Assembly: GCA_001599755.1 (NCBI GenBank)
Contig: BCHX01000001.1
Coordinates: 5,518,001-5,582,000, forward strand
DNA: 64,000 nucleotides
Source: Gliomastix tumulicola
Taxonomy: Eukaryota > Ascomycota > Sordariomycetes > Hypocreales > Bionectriaceae
Direction: 5' to 3'
The translations under genes and the position numbers were made by a program. Below the pieces are notes generated by a model that saw only the letters and a program-made list of their open reading frames with translations, searched no databases and was not told where the DNA came from. Below are positions 43,836 through 55,391 of this stretch, piece by piece; the stretch's first letter is position 1; each line of letters starts with the position of its first letter.

Positions 43836-45452
43836 TCAAGCCTTGCCCTTCCCTTTCGGGTCCCGCCGCCGCTCCCAAATCTGTAGATAGGTCTCCCCGA
43901 GATACAGGAGCTCGCTCTGCACCTTGTCCACATACAGATCCTGGCACACCACCCACTGGCCCGTCGCCTGGTCCCTAAGCTGCACCTTCCACGTCTTCCT
44001 CTCCTCGCCGCTGTCGGCGACGTCCTCCTTGGACCGCACGGCCTCGTGCACGACGTTGGCGACCAGGTCGTACCAGATCGGCTCGCCGGGGGGCCACTCC
44101 TGCGGGTTCGGCTCGACGTACGGCGCCATGTCGAGGTTGCGCGCGTCAAAGGTGACGATGGTCGGGTTGCGCTCCGAGACGAACTTGTTCTGCGAGAAGC
44201 GCTTGACGTGGAGGAGGAGGTACGGCGGCAGCGGGTGCAGGAGGCGGTAGCGCTTGCGCTGCGCGTGGTGCTCCTGGGAGTGCACGCCGTCGTACTTGCT
44301 CAGGACGGCGGAGAGCGGCACCTGCGGGATGATGTTCTTCTCGAGCTCGTCCTGGAAGAGCGGGGCCGAGGGGAGGTCCAGCGTGAGGAAGAGGAAGCGG
44401 ACGAGGTCGACTTTGACTTCCGCGGCCTCCTCGAAGCGCAGGCGGTCGCCGACGTCGGCGCGCGCGGTGATGGCCTGGGACTCGACCTTGAGCTTGCCCT
44501 GGAATGCGCGCTGCACCATGGAGCTGCCGGGTTTCGTCTTGCTGCCGCCGAGGCCGAGGTGGAGGTTGTTGAGGAACCAGGACAGGAACTCGACGGGGTC
44601 GGATTGGTTGGTGAGGGTGAACCGCTTATTCGAACGGAGCGCGATCTCCTGCAGCAGCTCGTGAGGCGAGACGTGCGCCTTGAACGCCCGCGGATTCCAC
44701 AGCTTGCGAAACAGCAGACTGCAGCGCCGCACGAGCTCCGACCGCTGCGAGAAGTCCTCGAGGAGGAAGTAGTTGCGCAGCGGCGCGACGTGGGCCAGCG
44801 CCTGCACCACGGCGTTGAAGTAGTCGTTCTCCTTGATGTTGTTCATGCCCACGAATCCGGGCGTGTACTCCTTGCCGGCGAGGGTCCAGCTCGTGCGCGG
44901 CACGCGGTCCAGCTGCATCGCCTCGCGCTTGTCGTACCGAGGGTCCGCGACGAATTTGACGTCATCCAGCGACCGGCTCTTGACCTCGTAGCCTTCCGGC
45001 AGTACGTATACGCGCTGCGTCTCGAGGTTGATGTAGACGTGGTGGTCTTCGTCGAGGGCGTGGAAGTAGGCGTGTGATTTGGGCCCGCGACCCTGGAAGT
45101 ACTTGCCGCAGACGAGGCAGGCGTAGACGTTGATATTCGATAGCGATACGGAGCAGAGTTTCTCGAAGTCGAAATCGAGGACGTTGCGGTCGATGGTGTC
45201 GAGATATAGATCATCGTAGCCTTGTGTCGGCGCAGCCTGGCGAATGGATGTTGCCCCCGGGGCCTCGTCCTCGTCTAACTCGTCGTCATCGTCCGCTGTG
45301 GTACCGCCGTTCGCGCCGTCTTCGAATGCTAGAGCTGTGGGCGTCGCATTGTCGAGCGGTGAGTCGAGATCGCCCATCCGCGACCTCTTCGAGGCGGGTG
45401 AGCCGATGCCGCTGAGCTCCTCCAGAGCCTCAGAAGCGGCGCGTTTGCTCAT
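43836..45452 (-). CDS. sad1: U4/U6.U5 tri-snRNP splicing factor Sad1 (USP39 family)
   Basis: Intronless, 538 residues. An acidic N-terminus (about 50-75) is followed by a UBP-type zinc finger with Cys112, Cys115, His127 and His131 among its ligands (YACLVCGKYFQGRGPKSHAY). The USP fold follows from about 200. Its catalytic Cys block reads VGMNNIKENDYFNAVVQALA, so the nucleophile is replaced by Asp210, as in human USP39. It is therefore a pseudo-deubiquitinase, known in yeast to stabilise U4/U6 in the tri-snRNP. The long open frame on the opposite strand (44046-45077) is a GC-bias shadow. The promoter must lie in 45453-45933, which is also the 3' side of utp13. Confidence 0.93.
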   Translation of the reverse strand: MSKRAASEALEELSGIGSPASKRSRMGDLDSPLDNATPTALAFEDGANGGTTADDDDELDEDEAPGATSIRQAAPTQGYDDLYLDTIDRNVLDFDFEKLCSVSLSNINVYACLVCGKYFQGRGPKSHAYFHALDEDHHVYINLETQRVYVLPEGYEVKSRSLDDVKFVADPRYDKREAMQLDRVPRTSWTLAGKEYTPGFVGMNNIKENDYFNAVVQALAHVAPLRNYFLLEDFSQRSELVRRCSLLFRKLWNPRAFKAHVSPHELLQEIALRSNKRFTLTNQSDPVEFLSWFLNNLHLGLGGSKTKPGSSMVQRAFQGKLKVESQAITARADVGDRLRFEEAAEVKVDLVRFLFLTLDLPSAPLFQDELEKNIIPQVPLSAVLSKYDGVHSQEHHAQRKRYRLLHPLPPYLLLHVKRFSQNKFVSERNPTIVTFDARNLDMAPYVEPNPQEWPPGEPIWYDLVANVVHEAVRSKEDVADSGEERKTWKVQLRDQATGQWVVCQDLYVDKVQSELLYLGETYLQIWERRRDPKGKGKA

Positions 45453-45933
45453 CTTCCGGGCCTGCTCGTGTTCTCACTATCGTATCTCTTTTCGCGCGCC
45501 CAAAATGCGAGAATGCCGCCTGTTGTCGCCGTCTTGTTCGCCCTTTTCTTCCACTTCACACGAGGTTGTGATTGCAAAAGTGCTGGAGTTGTTGCGATGA
45601 GGCAGAGGAAAAAAGTCCATTGGGTTGGAGAGGGGCGTCATTGTGGGCTTTCACACGAGGTTAATCCGCTTCCAGACGTCCCATGTCCTGAATGGCGTAC
45701 GAATGGTGAAAATATCAAACTTAGTGGTGCTAACCTCAGATCCGTGCAGGATGAAGGCAACCTCAGGCAATTGTTTGCGCTCTTCATTTAAGCATTTGCT
45801 TTCTAGTATAGTTCTTTATACACCTTGCATTTGGTATAGAAACTAATTCTAATGTGTAGCCTTTCCTAACGCCGTCTTTATATGCCAGATATTATTTAGC
45901 CTTCCGTCATATATCCCAAGGTACCAAGCTGCC
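45453..45933. promoter_or_regulatory. Promoter of sad1 and 3' UTR of utp13
   Basis: 481 bp between two genes on the minus strand. No TATA box or repeat is clear. Confidence 0.5.
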
Positions 45934-48784
45934 TCACCCAGCCATGATGACATCTAGTTTCTCAGCCAGCCCTTCCTCTCGGTCTGTGAGAGGGGCTAGG
46001 CTGTCCATCTCCTGCAGGGTATACTCAACCAAGTAACTCTCGTCTACCAGCTCCTCTAGACGTTTGTAATGCCTCTCGGTATACACCTTCAGCGCGTGCA
46101 GCACATCGTCAAGGCTCTTCTGTCCCCTCGCACCCTTGACTGACAGCTTCGAGAACTTGGATGCCGGATAGCTCCTGACCAATGTCCACAGTATCCTTTG
46201 CGCGACAGAAGCGGTCCTGGCATTGGTGTTCCAGTCTCGCAGGCGCAGGAGTAGGAGGAAGATCTGCTCGTCAGAGAGACTAGCAAGCACGCTGTCGACG
46301 GCTTTCACACCGCTGAGACTGCCTGGCTCTGGTGGGTTTGTCATGACGACTGATGTAAAGAGGCTGAGGAGGCGCCCTGGGTGATTGAGCTGCAGGGCCA
46401 GGGTGATGGCTTCGCGGTACGAACCGGCGAAGATGTAATTCTGTAGCTCCTGCTCCTGCTCGACCAGGTGGAGAGCAGCCTGCGTCGCAGCAGCTTGGGT
46501 TTCAGAGCTGGTATCCTTCCAGAATGTTACTGTAGAATCCCCGCTGCCCGAAACAACGTCATTTGTCTCGGCGTGCACAGCCAGAGCCCAAACTCGGTCT
46601 TCGTGGTTGTCCAGGGTGCATTCTGACTCCCCTGTGTTTGCATCCCACACCTTGACCAGGCCATCGCCTCCCGCACTTGCGAACTGCACAGGCCTCTTTG
46701 CCTTTTCTTGACCTGAGGGCACGTTGAGCCAGCATACCTTGAGGACACTGTTGGAGTGACCCTCAAAGGTCCGGATGCAAGTGTAGTCTGCAAGGCTCCA
46801 CAGCTTGACGGTTTTGTCACCGCTTCCCGTCAAAATGGCGCCTTTGCTGGACGCAGGACCGTCCTCGGCCTGAATCGCAGGCATGTGAGCTGGTGAGAAC
46901 TGCACAGACCAGACACCGCGCTTGTGGCCGCGCAAGATGCCCTGAACCTCGCCCTCCTCGACGGACCAAATCTTGACCGTCTTGTCTTGGGATGCAGATG
47001 CAAAGAGGACGCCGGAGCTCTGGATGTTGATGGAGTTGATGTCCTTGTCGTGTGCTTTCCTAGTGAAGGCGGCTCGTGTGCTGAGCTTCGCACCCTGAGC
47101 CTGCGGCTTTCGGGGGATCTCCCACTTCTTTAGCGTTTGATCTTGTGAACCAGTGATGACAAACGCAGGAGGGTGGCTGAGAGGATCAGTTCGAGCAGCT
47201 GATGATTCCGCCGGGATTGATTTTGGCAAGGCCACGGCGCCTAGTGACTCAGCATGGCCAGAGAATGTCGCCCAGCAAGTATACGAGTTCTGGCTAGGAT
47301 CGACACGCCAGAGCTTTGCGGTATTATCCTTGGCAGCCGTGGCAACCCAATGACCCGACCAGTCAACGTCAAGGGCAATGACAATGTCTTCATGTCCCCT
47401 GAGAAGAGCCACGTCTTGACCGAAGTGTGGTGTATTGTGCTGAACCCATGGCTGGACATCATCAGTTGCTGTCTGCTCCGCAATTGAAATAATGCGGATG
47501 TCCTCAGAATTGGTCGCCAGGGCCATTAGTGAACGGTCGGTTAAGAGGAATGCGAGATCTATAATCTCGTCGTGCGTGCCGGATATCCGTCGCTGGGGCT
47601 CGATGGCTGAGGGAGAGGAGGCGTTGGCTTTTTCAGGGAGTTGGTAGAGAACCAGGGTGTGATCTACTTGCACACACAGAATAAAAGGCATCCCCGGTCT
47701 GTAGATACCAGAGACGTAGGCCTCCTCCTCGCTCTTCCCCGCCTGCTTGGGGCTCAGCTCGCGCCCCGTGTCTGTCTCCCACAGACGCAGGCATCCATTG
47801 GACCCTGCTGACCACGTAAGATTACCATCGTCGACGAACCCGGCCGCCTCTATGGCTTCCAGGCACGGGACGACCTTTCGGATCTTCCATGAATGTGTGT
47901 CCCACCAAATCAGGGTCTTGTCTCTGCTCCCCGTGACGATGGCGTGCTGGTTCGGGCAGTAATCGAGTGCTTGGACGTCAGAAACGTGCGAGTCGAGCTG
48001 AGCAATACAAGACCTCTTTTGCAAGTCCCATACCCTGACCTTGCCATCCTGACTTCCTGAAGCAAGCTGAATGTTGACCCCTGACGCTTCATTCTGATCG
48101 TCCTCCTCATCTCCGTCGTCACCCTTTGACTTGGATCGTTTCTTTGGCTTGCGGCTGCTTGCATCCTTGGGACGGCTGGCCATCTCGAAGAAGTGAAGGG
48201 CAGACACGAGCACAGAGGGTCCGCGGAACGTATGCGTGACATAGCCGCCCGCAATATCCCACACTTTGATTCCGCCGTCCGTTCCTCCGGTTGCTACAAG
48301 CGTGCCTGTCCGATCAACGGCGAGTACCAGGACAGGCGTCCCATGTGGCTTGAGAGTTCTGATGTTGGTGGCTTCAATTGTGCCGTCCTCTGAAGATTTG
48401 AGCGAGAAGATCCGCATTGACGTTGATCTTGAGCACACTATGAGGTGGGATCCTGACGGAGTGACTGAAGGGAATTGTCAGTAAAATCCCCCCGGTGAGC
48501 CATTGGCGTTGAACTGACCAGTCAACGTTGATATTAATTCACCATCCTAATGAGAAATGCAAGTTAGTATTTCCCCATGAAATGCTTGCCAGGAGAGTGC
48601 TGCTCACTCCTTCAATGTGGCACAATTGCGCGCCGTTGGCAGCGTCTGTGAGCACAGCGTCTTCCCCAAGAGTTGTCGCCAGGATCCTCGCATTGGTGCT
48701 GAGTGACACGGAACCCCCCGTAAAGATCGGACGGAGAACCCGATGGACATCGAAAGTCGTCTTTAACGGTTGCTTGTTAGCCAT
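45934..48784 (-). CDS. utp13: SSU-processome WD40 protein Utp13 (TBL3)
   Basis: Exons 48784-48608, 48546-48519 and 48464-45934 (introns of 61 and 54 nt) give 911 residues. Exon 2 is only 28 nt. The start MANKQPLKTTFDVHRVLRPI and the spliced join GDGELISTLTVTPSGSHLIV give a continuous first WD40 blade. Two WD40 propellers run to about residue 700 (GTLVATGGTDGGIKVWD, LASGSQDGKVRVWDLQKRSC, ILTGSGDKTVKLWSLADYTC, VVSGSGDSTVTFWKD). A helical C-terminal Utp13 domain (AALHLVEQEQELQNYIFAGS, SDEQIFLLLLRLRDW, TERHYKRLEELVDESYLVE) follows. In yeast Utp13 is a UTP-B subunit required for 18S rRNA processing. It shares a 266-bp divergent promoter with the gene at 49051. Confidence 0.93.
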
Positions 48785-49050
48785 GGCGCGACATCGATTT
48801 TTTGAGTACTAATCCAGGTGGTTGAAGAAAGTGACCTCGATCCCGACGTTTGCCTTCACTTTGCATGCCCTGGTGGGAAGCTGATTTTTTTAGTGGACCT
48901 CGCCTAACATGGAACTAGCGCCCGTGATGGCTAAGTCATCATTATGGGTCCGGGACATCTCACAGCCAACTTCGTAACCTCCATTAAACAAGCTCACCAC
49001 ATCGATTCATTTCATCAACCGCGCATGGCTTCCATCTGCATTTTAAGGCC
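48785..49050. promoter_or_regulatory. Divergent promoter of utp13 and the unknown gene at 49051
   Basis: 266 bp, the shortest divergent spacer in the window. No clear TATA box. Confidence 0.5.
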
Positions 49051-50881
49051 ATGGGAGTACTAGGGCCACTGACTGCCCAAGCTCTGGTAAGACCGGCTGC
49101 CGCCTTGACGAAGGATACGCTTCTAACACTCATCTCAGGGCCGGTCCCCCTATGACGACGTTGTCTCAGGGGAGGAAGGAGAGGAAGGCCTAGAGGCTGC
49201 AGAGGAGCAAGAGTCCCAAGAGCCGCAGCAGCAGTATGACCATCGCGGTCGTCCCATCAATCCAGAGTCTAAGCGCCTCAATCGGGACATCATCAGAGCT
49301 CACAATGAGGTGATGCTTGTTGTCGGAGTCGCGGAACCGGAGCATCCCCTACCTGGCTCACCAGAGCAGATATCAAAGAACAAACACGACTACTACGAGG
49401 AGACCATCGGCAACCGACTGGCCTGGGCTACTAGGCGATGCGTGGACGCAGTCGGCGTATTTGGTTTGACGGGGACCAGGCAGAGAATTCTTGTGAGCTT
49501 CCTCCGCAGAAACGCTAATCCCTATGATATCGGAGGCTGACTGGCTGCGCAAGATTTACAAGCATTATGCAGAGACGCCTTTGTGGAACGCTTATCGACC
49601 AAGATGGACTGGATTTGACCCAGCGAGTATCTTCGCTGGTGTCCCGGCAACCTTCCTTACCCACTCCATACGCCGACAATTCTTTCAGATTCTTGAGCGT
49701 CCCAAAGAAACCACATTCCGCAGAAGATGGTACGGCACGAAGCCCGCAAGTCCCGTGAATGATGAATGTGCTGACTTGTCGGTAGTATGGCACAAGTGTG
49801 GTCCTACGTGCGAGCTCATCTAGAGCTCTTTTCGGCATTCCAAAGGCTCGGATTAATTCCGGCCACACAGCTACTTCCCTCATGGCGCTTCTTTATACCG
49901 TTCACTCAAGCTTCGCCTATTCCAGCTCCTCCGCCCTTGCAAGACTTCACCCCCCCGTCCCTTGCGAGATGGTTTGGAGGTGCCTTTGTGTCTGCTGCAC
50001 CATTTATTATGTGGGTCATTGTGCAGCAGCTGGCAGATGATTGGAGGTCAAAACTGTGGGGCTCGATCGCCACAAGACTTCCTAACCCAATGGAGAATGG
50101 AATTCCGATCCACACGTATGAGATGCCACGGCTTCTACATGCTCTTGATGCTCAGGGCGACACTCACACTCCGCCGCCTGCAGAGCCACTGGCCGATGAC
50201 CTGCAAGACCCCGTTATTGATGGCGAGCTTGGGGATGTCGTCGACCACATCGAAGTGCTCGTTGAGGGCGAGGATGAAGAAGCCGAGTCAGCCCTTCCAG
50301 TCCCGCCAGTCTTCACAGAGGAGGCCAGAAATTTCATGGATATTCCAGCTGACTACGCGAGCGATGAAGACCGCGAGGGGCTATCTGCAACACTCATAAG
50401 CTTTGACATTGAGCCGACAGATCAAGAAATCCAGGGGATCTGGAGCGCCGAGCTTCGCCCCAATGATACTGTTGAGCAGATACTCACGGCACCGCCGACT
50501 TTGTACCTCTCTACGGCGCTAACGCGTTTGCCTTCATGCCTGGCAGCACGGATACTAAGCGATTCAGCTTTGCGTCTTCTGCTTGTGCCCTTTGAAGCAA
50601 TGGCACTCCGCTCGCTGGCTCGCTCCTGGTTGATTCATCACCACGGGGGCCTGTTGAGCCATGTCTTGGACATCCGTGCGCCCTTCGGGGTCACCCTGAC
50701 TTGGGTCGTGAGCTTGCTGCAAGCTGAGCTGGTCCATCTGTCCATCTCTGGCGAGATCTGGAGTGTCTCGACTGGTCTGGCTAGCTACCTTCACAAATCT
50801 GAGGGGCAGTGGGAGGACGGCGGGGGAGATTGGCCTGCATGGTTTGCTCGTGAGTGGGCAAGTCGCTTCAATGCGGCCTAA
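49051..50881 (+). CDS. Conserved fungal protein of unknown function with a possible membrane segment
   Basis: Exons 49051-49086, 49139-49492, 49554-49729 and 49786-50881 (introns of 52, 61 and 56 nt; donors GTAAGA, GTGAGC, GTACGG) give 553 residues. The N-terminus is Glu/Gln-rich (about 12-45), followed by DHRGRPINPESKRLNRDI and NKHDYYEETIGNRLAWATRR. A possible membrane segment is GAFVSAAPFIMWVIVQQLADD near 253-270, and hydrophobic stretches recur near the C-terminus. I know no family name for it. The gene is divergent from utp13. The exon 3/exon 4 join (AGATG|T, giving RRCMAQVW) is the least certain. Confidence 0.75.
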
Positions 50882-52586
50882 CGGACACGATTGGTGTGTC
50901 AAGGGGCGGCAGCAAGGAGGTTGGTAGGGACAGAGAGCAGATTGGCACATGGACGGGACTCGCATCGTGTATAATCGCTAGTGCAGACGCGTGGATAGAG
51001 AAGAAAGCTGGTGAGTCCAATTCACCTTGCTTGAAGGGATCGATGGCTGAAGTCATGGCTGAAGATCACATTAGCTAAGGCACCCTAGCCAAATTGAGTA
51101 CAAAAGGGAGATTACTTGAGCACAGACATTCATCCATGTTTATTGAGTGTTCTTTGTCTGGTGCGGCTGGTGAGTGCAACTTGTGCAACCTGCCCGAACA
51201 TGTCAGCTTCCAACGGGATCAAAATCCCTGTCAGGCCGGGTCGAGAAATCGGAAATGATCTTCCACCGAGCGCCATGCATGAAATATTTGCAAAGGTTAG
51301 AAGGCCGGGGGCACAGGCGGGCAATGCTGATCTTCCATTAGCCTCGAACGGATTGATACAGGGTATGCCATACGAGGGCACCAACACTGGGGCACCAACA
51401 CCCGGCACACTCAGGCCTCCGAGCGAGCTACCTTACTAGGTACACAAAGTACCTAAAGTACCCTCCGTGGGCTGTCGAGGACTGGTCTGGAAGTGTGGGA
51501 GGAGGCCCTGAGCCATTGGCTGGCCAGTGACCGCGCATGAGGACGAAAGCACTCGCTCGGAGGGAGGCCGATATGGAGAAGGCTCAACGTTATTATGTGC
51601 TTGTGTCAGCCTCCCAAAACGGGATCCCGTCTGGCTCCCTTATTCACCGAGCTTCGCCGCTGTCAAGGTCTGGAGGGGTGAGGTACCAGCTGCGTACCAA
51701 GAGGTCTGTCTGGTCCTTGCGTCCACAGTGATCTGCCAATCTCATCTACCCCCTTGGCTTGCCGGAGACACATCTGCTACCGAACAGAAGTCCAAATTAC
51801 CTGCTCCAACATCTCGCAGGGGGGACGTTAGCGCGACGAAGGCGGACTGTCATGGTGGGCCTACCAGAAATGCCCGGGCTCTCTCCCCAAGCTGTCTGCC
51901 AGGCTCTGTCGCTCGACCTCGCGAGCAACACAACAATATTGTGAAGAACGCGTGAGTGTTATGGCGCTTTGTGCCACAATCACGACGCCCTCCCCGCTCT
52001 GTAGACGCGCAGCACCCCCATCGTTTTCTCGCGTCTTAGCCGTGTTCGGTCAGTGGATATCCATGCACGATTGCACAACATGCGCTGCTTGCCCGTGCTT
52101 CATAGCACAAGCCCCCTGGGCCAATGGGTACGGGAAGGCGCCCCATGAAAGTCTTAATTTACGGAGTGCTCCGTGCCTACCAGGTATTGAGGCAGACCAT
52201 GTTTGTTTGAGCTGTTGTCCGTGTACCAAGGTACTACCTTGCTCATGACCTTCCCCGATGCATCCACTTCCTGCTCATCACTGGGAGGGCACCTCCTAAG
52301 GCGCTTTCTGCCTGGCCTACCCCTCTGGCTTGTCTGCCAGGGCAGCTTCTCGGTCGGGGAGTAAGGCAGCCCGTCGACTCCAGCATCGTGACTCTTGAAC
52401 TCGCAATAGCGGGTCTCAAATGGTCGGCATCCCTACGTTATGGCTAATGAAGGAGGGTGACTCGACCACTTGTGATCCCTGGCTCGGCGAGATAGTCTTG
52501 TCTCTTCTCGCGCCAGTCCTGCAGAGAAAGACGGATGTGGTCATAATGAGTGCCGAAGGAACCAGGGGGGAGTGTGTCCATCTCGT

Positions 52587-52670
52587 GTAGGTACTACCTA
52601 GTAGTAAGTTACTAGTAGTAGTACTTACATCCTGGCCTGTTCTTTGGGTACCTTCGGTAGTACGTACCTT
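52587..52670. repeat. GTACCTA/TAGTAGTA-rich short-repeat cluster
   Basis: Overlapping copies of TAGGTAC, ACTACCTAGTAGTA, TACTAGTAGTAGTAC, GGTACC and GTACGTACC within about 84 bp. Half-palindromic words such as TACTAGTA overlap each other. Similar words occur elsewhere in the intergenic DNA of this window. Confidence 0.7.
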
Positions 52671-53533
52671 GTGCCTTCTTTTGACACAGTCCCGTCTGCT
52701 TCTTTCGCCTCATCCACTGAGGGAACCAGTCGCGCAGTGGATTTGGTCCCATTCTACCCAGAAAGAGCCGCATCCCAATCCAAGTTCAGCTGAGGGCCTG
52801 GACACCGGCCAGGCCAGCTCCGAATGCTTCATCATTCTTTGCTTTTTTCTCTCTGCTGATAAGCCTGACTTCTTCACCGCCTCCGGAACGGCACCGGAAG
52901 GCCGTGCGAGAGGCCTTGGGATGGGGCAGGGGGTCACAATTTGCGCCCCTGTCAAGCCTGGTGATTACGTTTTTGCTGAATGCCTTCGCTGCCCGCACTT
53001 GACTAGGCACCTCAAGCGTCTTCTTCAATCAATAATCGATGGATCCCTCTTTGCCCGGCTTCTATGACAAGGGCAAAAAAGGAAAAGGGGATGGTCTGAT
53101 GCATGCGTCGCGACCGGTCAGCAGCGGGCGCTCTGGTCGCGACGGAGGACTGAACGCCCCCAACAAACGTCCAGGTTTGATGCAGCTAGCAAAGTTCGGA
53201 CACCAGGTCCCCTGTTCTGCAAACCCAGGAGCAGAAAGTACCTAAAAATACCCCCCCATGGCTTGCTGTGCATGGGAGTCCAAGGGCCAACCAATCCGCA
53301 AAGCATCGGCACGATTGCTGTCGTCACTCCCCCATACACGGACCTTCACGCCTCTCATGACGCTTGAAAGACGAAGGCCGAGAGTCTTGACCATGCTAGC
53401 TTCCCTGCGTAAGCTGCTAGGGTTTTCAAGCCTTAGCTCTTGCAGCAGTGAATCGATAGCAGTGACTTGAGTGGCAGGGGCTGGATACGCTGGCTTTGTC
53501 GCGACACGTACTATTAGGGTTTCCGAAATTTCC

Positions 53534-53540
53534 TATAAAA
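53534..53540 (+). promoter_or_regulatory. TATA box candidate upstream of the 55-codon ORF
   Basis: TATAAAA within CCTATAAAAGG, a strong consensus match. It lies 164 bp before the ATG at 53704, and the DNA in between is C/T-rich (53560-53700), the arrangement of many fungal core promoters. Confidence 0.6.
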
Positions 53541-53703
53541 GGTCTCATGGGGAGACCGCATAGTTCTTCTTCTTTCCTGCCATTCTACACTTCAGTTCCA
53601 TCTCGTTCATATCATCACAGTCTTCACACCCTAGAGCATACGACCATAAACGCCATCTTATCCTCTTGTCCAAACAAAGACCTTTCATCCAAGCACCATC
53701 ACA

Positions 53704-53871
53704 ATGGCTCCTCGACATGACACCTCTTTCCACTCTCCCGAAGTGGCACAAAGTCGCCGTATCATAGTCCTTCCCCTACCTCCGACAGACCCCAAATGCA
53801 AGGCTCAGCAGACCTCGAGCCGCCAGATCGTCAAGCTGCCAAAGGCCGCTGGACGCAGACAGGGACAGTAG
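53704..53871 (+). CDS. Candidate small protein, 55 residues
   Basis: ATG in a good fungal context (ATCACAATGGCTC, A at -3) opens a 55-codon frame ending in TAG. The product starts MAPRHDTSFHSPEVAQSRR and ends KLPKAAGRRQGQ; it is basic, with no Trp, no signal peptide and no hydrophobic segment. A central patch (RRIIVLPLPPTDPK) is the only ordered-looking part. A strong TATA box and C/T-rich leader lie upstream. I recognise no family. Length alone is weak evidence, so this stays a candidate; an extended version by splicing was not found. Confidence 0.4.
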   Translation: MAPRHDTSFHSPEVAQSRRIIVLPLPPTDPKCKAQQTSSRQIVKLPKAAGRRQGQ

Positions 53872-54144
53872 GCCTCCTGTCTCGATCAGGCGGGTCGATT
53901 CAACATCGATTCCCAGGCACTGCCATCCGACATCAACGCAAAGAATGACGCCCGGCTCCCACGCAATCAACGATACAGCTCCTTAGTGCGACACTGAAGA
54001 ACACTTACCGAAGGGCGATACGGACACTACATGCCTTCGAAGATGCCTGATAGATACATGACAAGCAAGACGGCATATGGAGGGTCTGGGCAGCTTCGAT
54101 GTTATAGAAAGGCTGTTGCATACGAGACAGAAGGTCATCACAAC

Positions 54145-54168
54145 GGGGGGGGGGACGGGGGACGGGGG
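54145..54168 (+). repeat. G-tract cluster with quadruplex potential
   Basis: A run of 10 G (54145-54154), then AC, five G (54157-54161), AC, and five G (54164-54168). Four or more tracts of at least 3 G with short loops can be formed. Confidence 0.75.
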
Positions 54169-55298
54169 AGGCATGGCATGGGCTGAGTGTTATGGGTAGA
54201 GAAGGATTAGTAGTACAGCTGCAGTAGTGAAATAATGGAATATATGTCTCAGCTATATAATCATAAAGACTTGTTGGATTGTTAGTGGACAAGCATGCAT
54301 CACAGGAGCCCGGTGAGTTCTTCGACGTGACACAGTCGTCGGAGGTGGGTTTATGTAAATCGGGACCTATAGGAAATCCATAACATGCCCGGGAGTTCCC
54401 CATTCGCTTCTAGAAGGCTGACTCCTTCAGCCTACCTCCAGTAGCTTCCTCAACCAGCCTAAGTCGGACCCCCGGCCAATGCACTGACCTATTTATCCAT
54501 GCAAGGTAATAGCCAGAGCCTCGGTCAAAATTGTTCAGGGTTCTCCCAGCATTACTAGATAATGACTCAGGACCCCGACCGGTTCGCCATTTTAGCCCAA
54601 GTATGACGCGCCAGGCACTCGCAAGGCTTCGTGCTGAAGCGTCGGACTAGTCCAACCCGATCCTGGGATGAAGGAGCTGTCCCTCGTCAAGCCTCATTGC
54701 TTGCCACCCCGGTTAGCACGATGCCATGTCTCTGTCTGTGGTCCAGATCTAAGACTCTCTCCAGCAGTCATGCAAATCGCAGCTTCCCCGCACGGCGGCG
54801 CTTCCTTGTTTCGGTCGTATGATTCGTCCGCTTTCGCGTTTGATCATCCACCCAGCCCCCTCTCTCGATATTGGAAGCAGATCAGGATTGGGAGACCCCA
54901 TATTCTCGATTACCCACCCTGTGCGAACCTCGGGTGCCACCGTGACCTTGAGCGTGACCTTGAGCGTGTTAAAGGAGACCGTGCCGTTACTTGCCCAGTA
55001 CATCGGTATCAAGGTGGTGAGATGTGTCTCCGAAAGCTCCTGACACCGACATTTGCCATCGTGCCAGCCCACACCCTCCGTAGGTCTGCTCTTGGGTCAC
55101 GATGGTGAAAATGGCGGGAAAACCGGACTTGGCTGTGCTGTATGTATGGTGCTCATTCGTCCACGGCCTCTATTCTTAGGAGTGTGACTGCTCCATCCAT
55201 GGAATCCTGCTGGTTGTGGTGGGATCGATTTGCAATGCCTCTTCACTGAGCATTTAAAGGGGCGTCCATTCCCAGCAAATTGACTCCAGAAGACAGAG

Positions 55299-55319
55299 GC
55301 AGCAGCAGCAGCAGCAGCA
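55299..55319 (+). repeat. GCA trinucleotide microsatellite
   Basis: Seven perfect GCA units in the presumed 5' leader of the DUF6594 gene (start 55392). Confidence 0.9.
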
Positions 55320-55391
55320 TCAATCCTTCCAGCAGAGAATCGGAATCTCTCGACAACAGCATTCGACATAATCGAAGCCAATACCTCCAAC

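Larger units (their letters stand above)
50882..55391. other. 4.5-kb gene-poor region
   Basis: No conserved coding region is found. It contains clusters of GTACCTA/TAGGTAC words (51429-51462, 52587-52670, 53240-53250), one promising small ORF at 53704-53871, a G-rich tract at 54145-54168 and a GCA run at 55299-55319. Longest unsupported ORFs here are 132-146 codons. Confidence 0.55.

Noticed and set aside
44046..45077. 343-codon open frame antisense to sad1
   Set aside because: It lies wholly inside sad1, is Val/Glu/Arg/Leu-rich in the way GC-rich antisense frames are, and has no domain.
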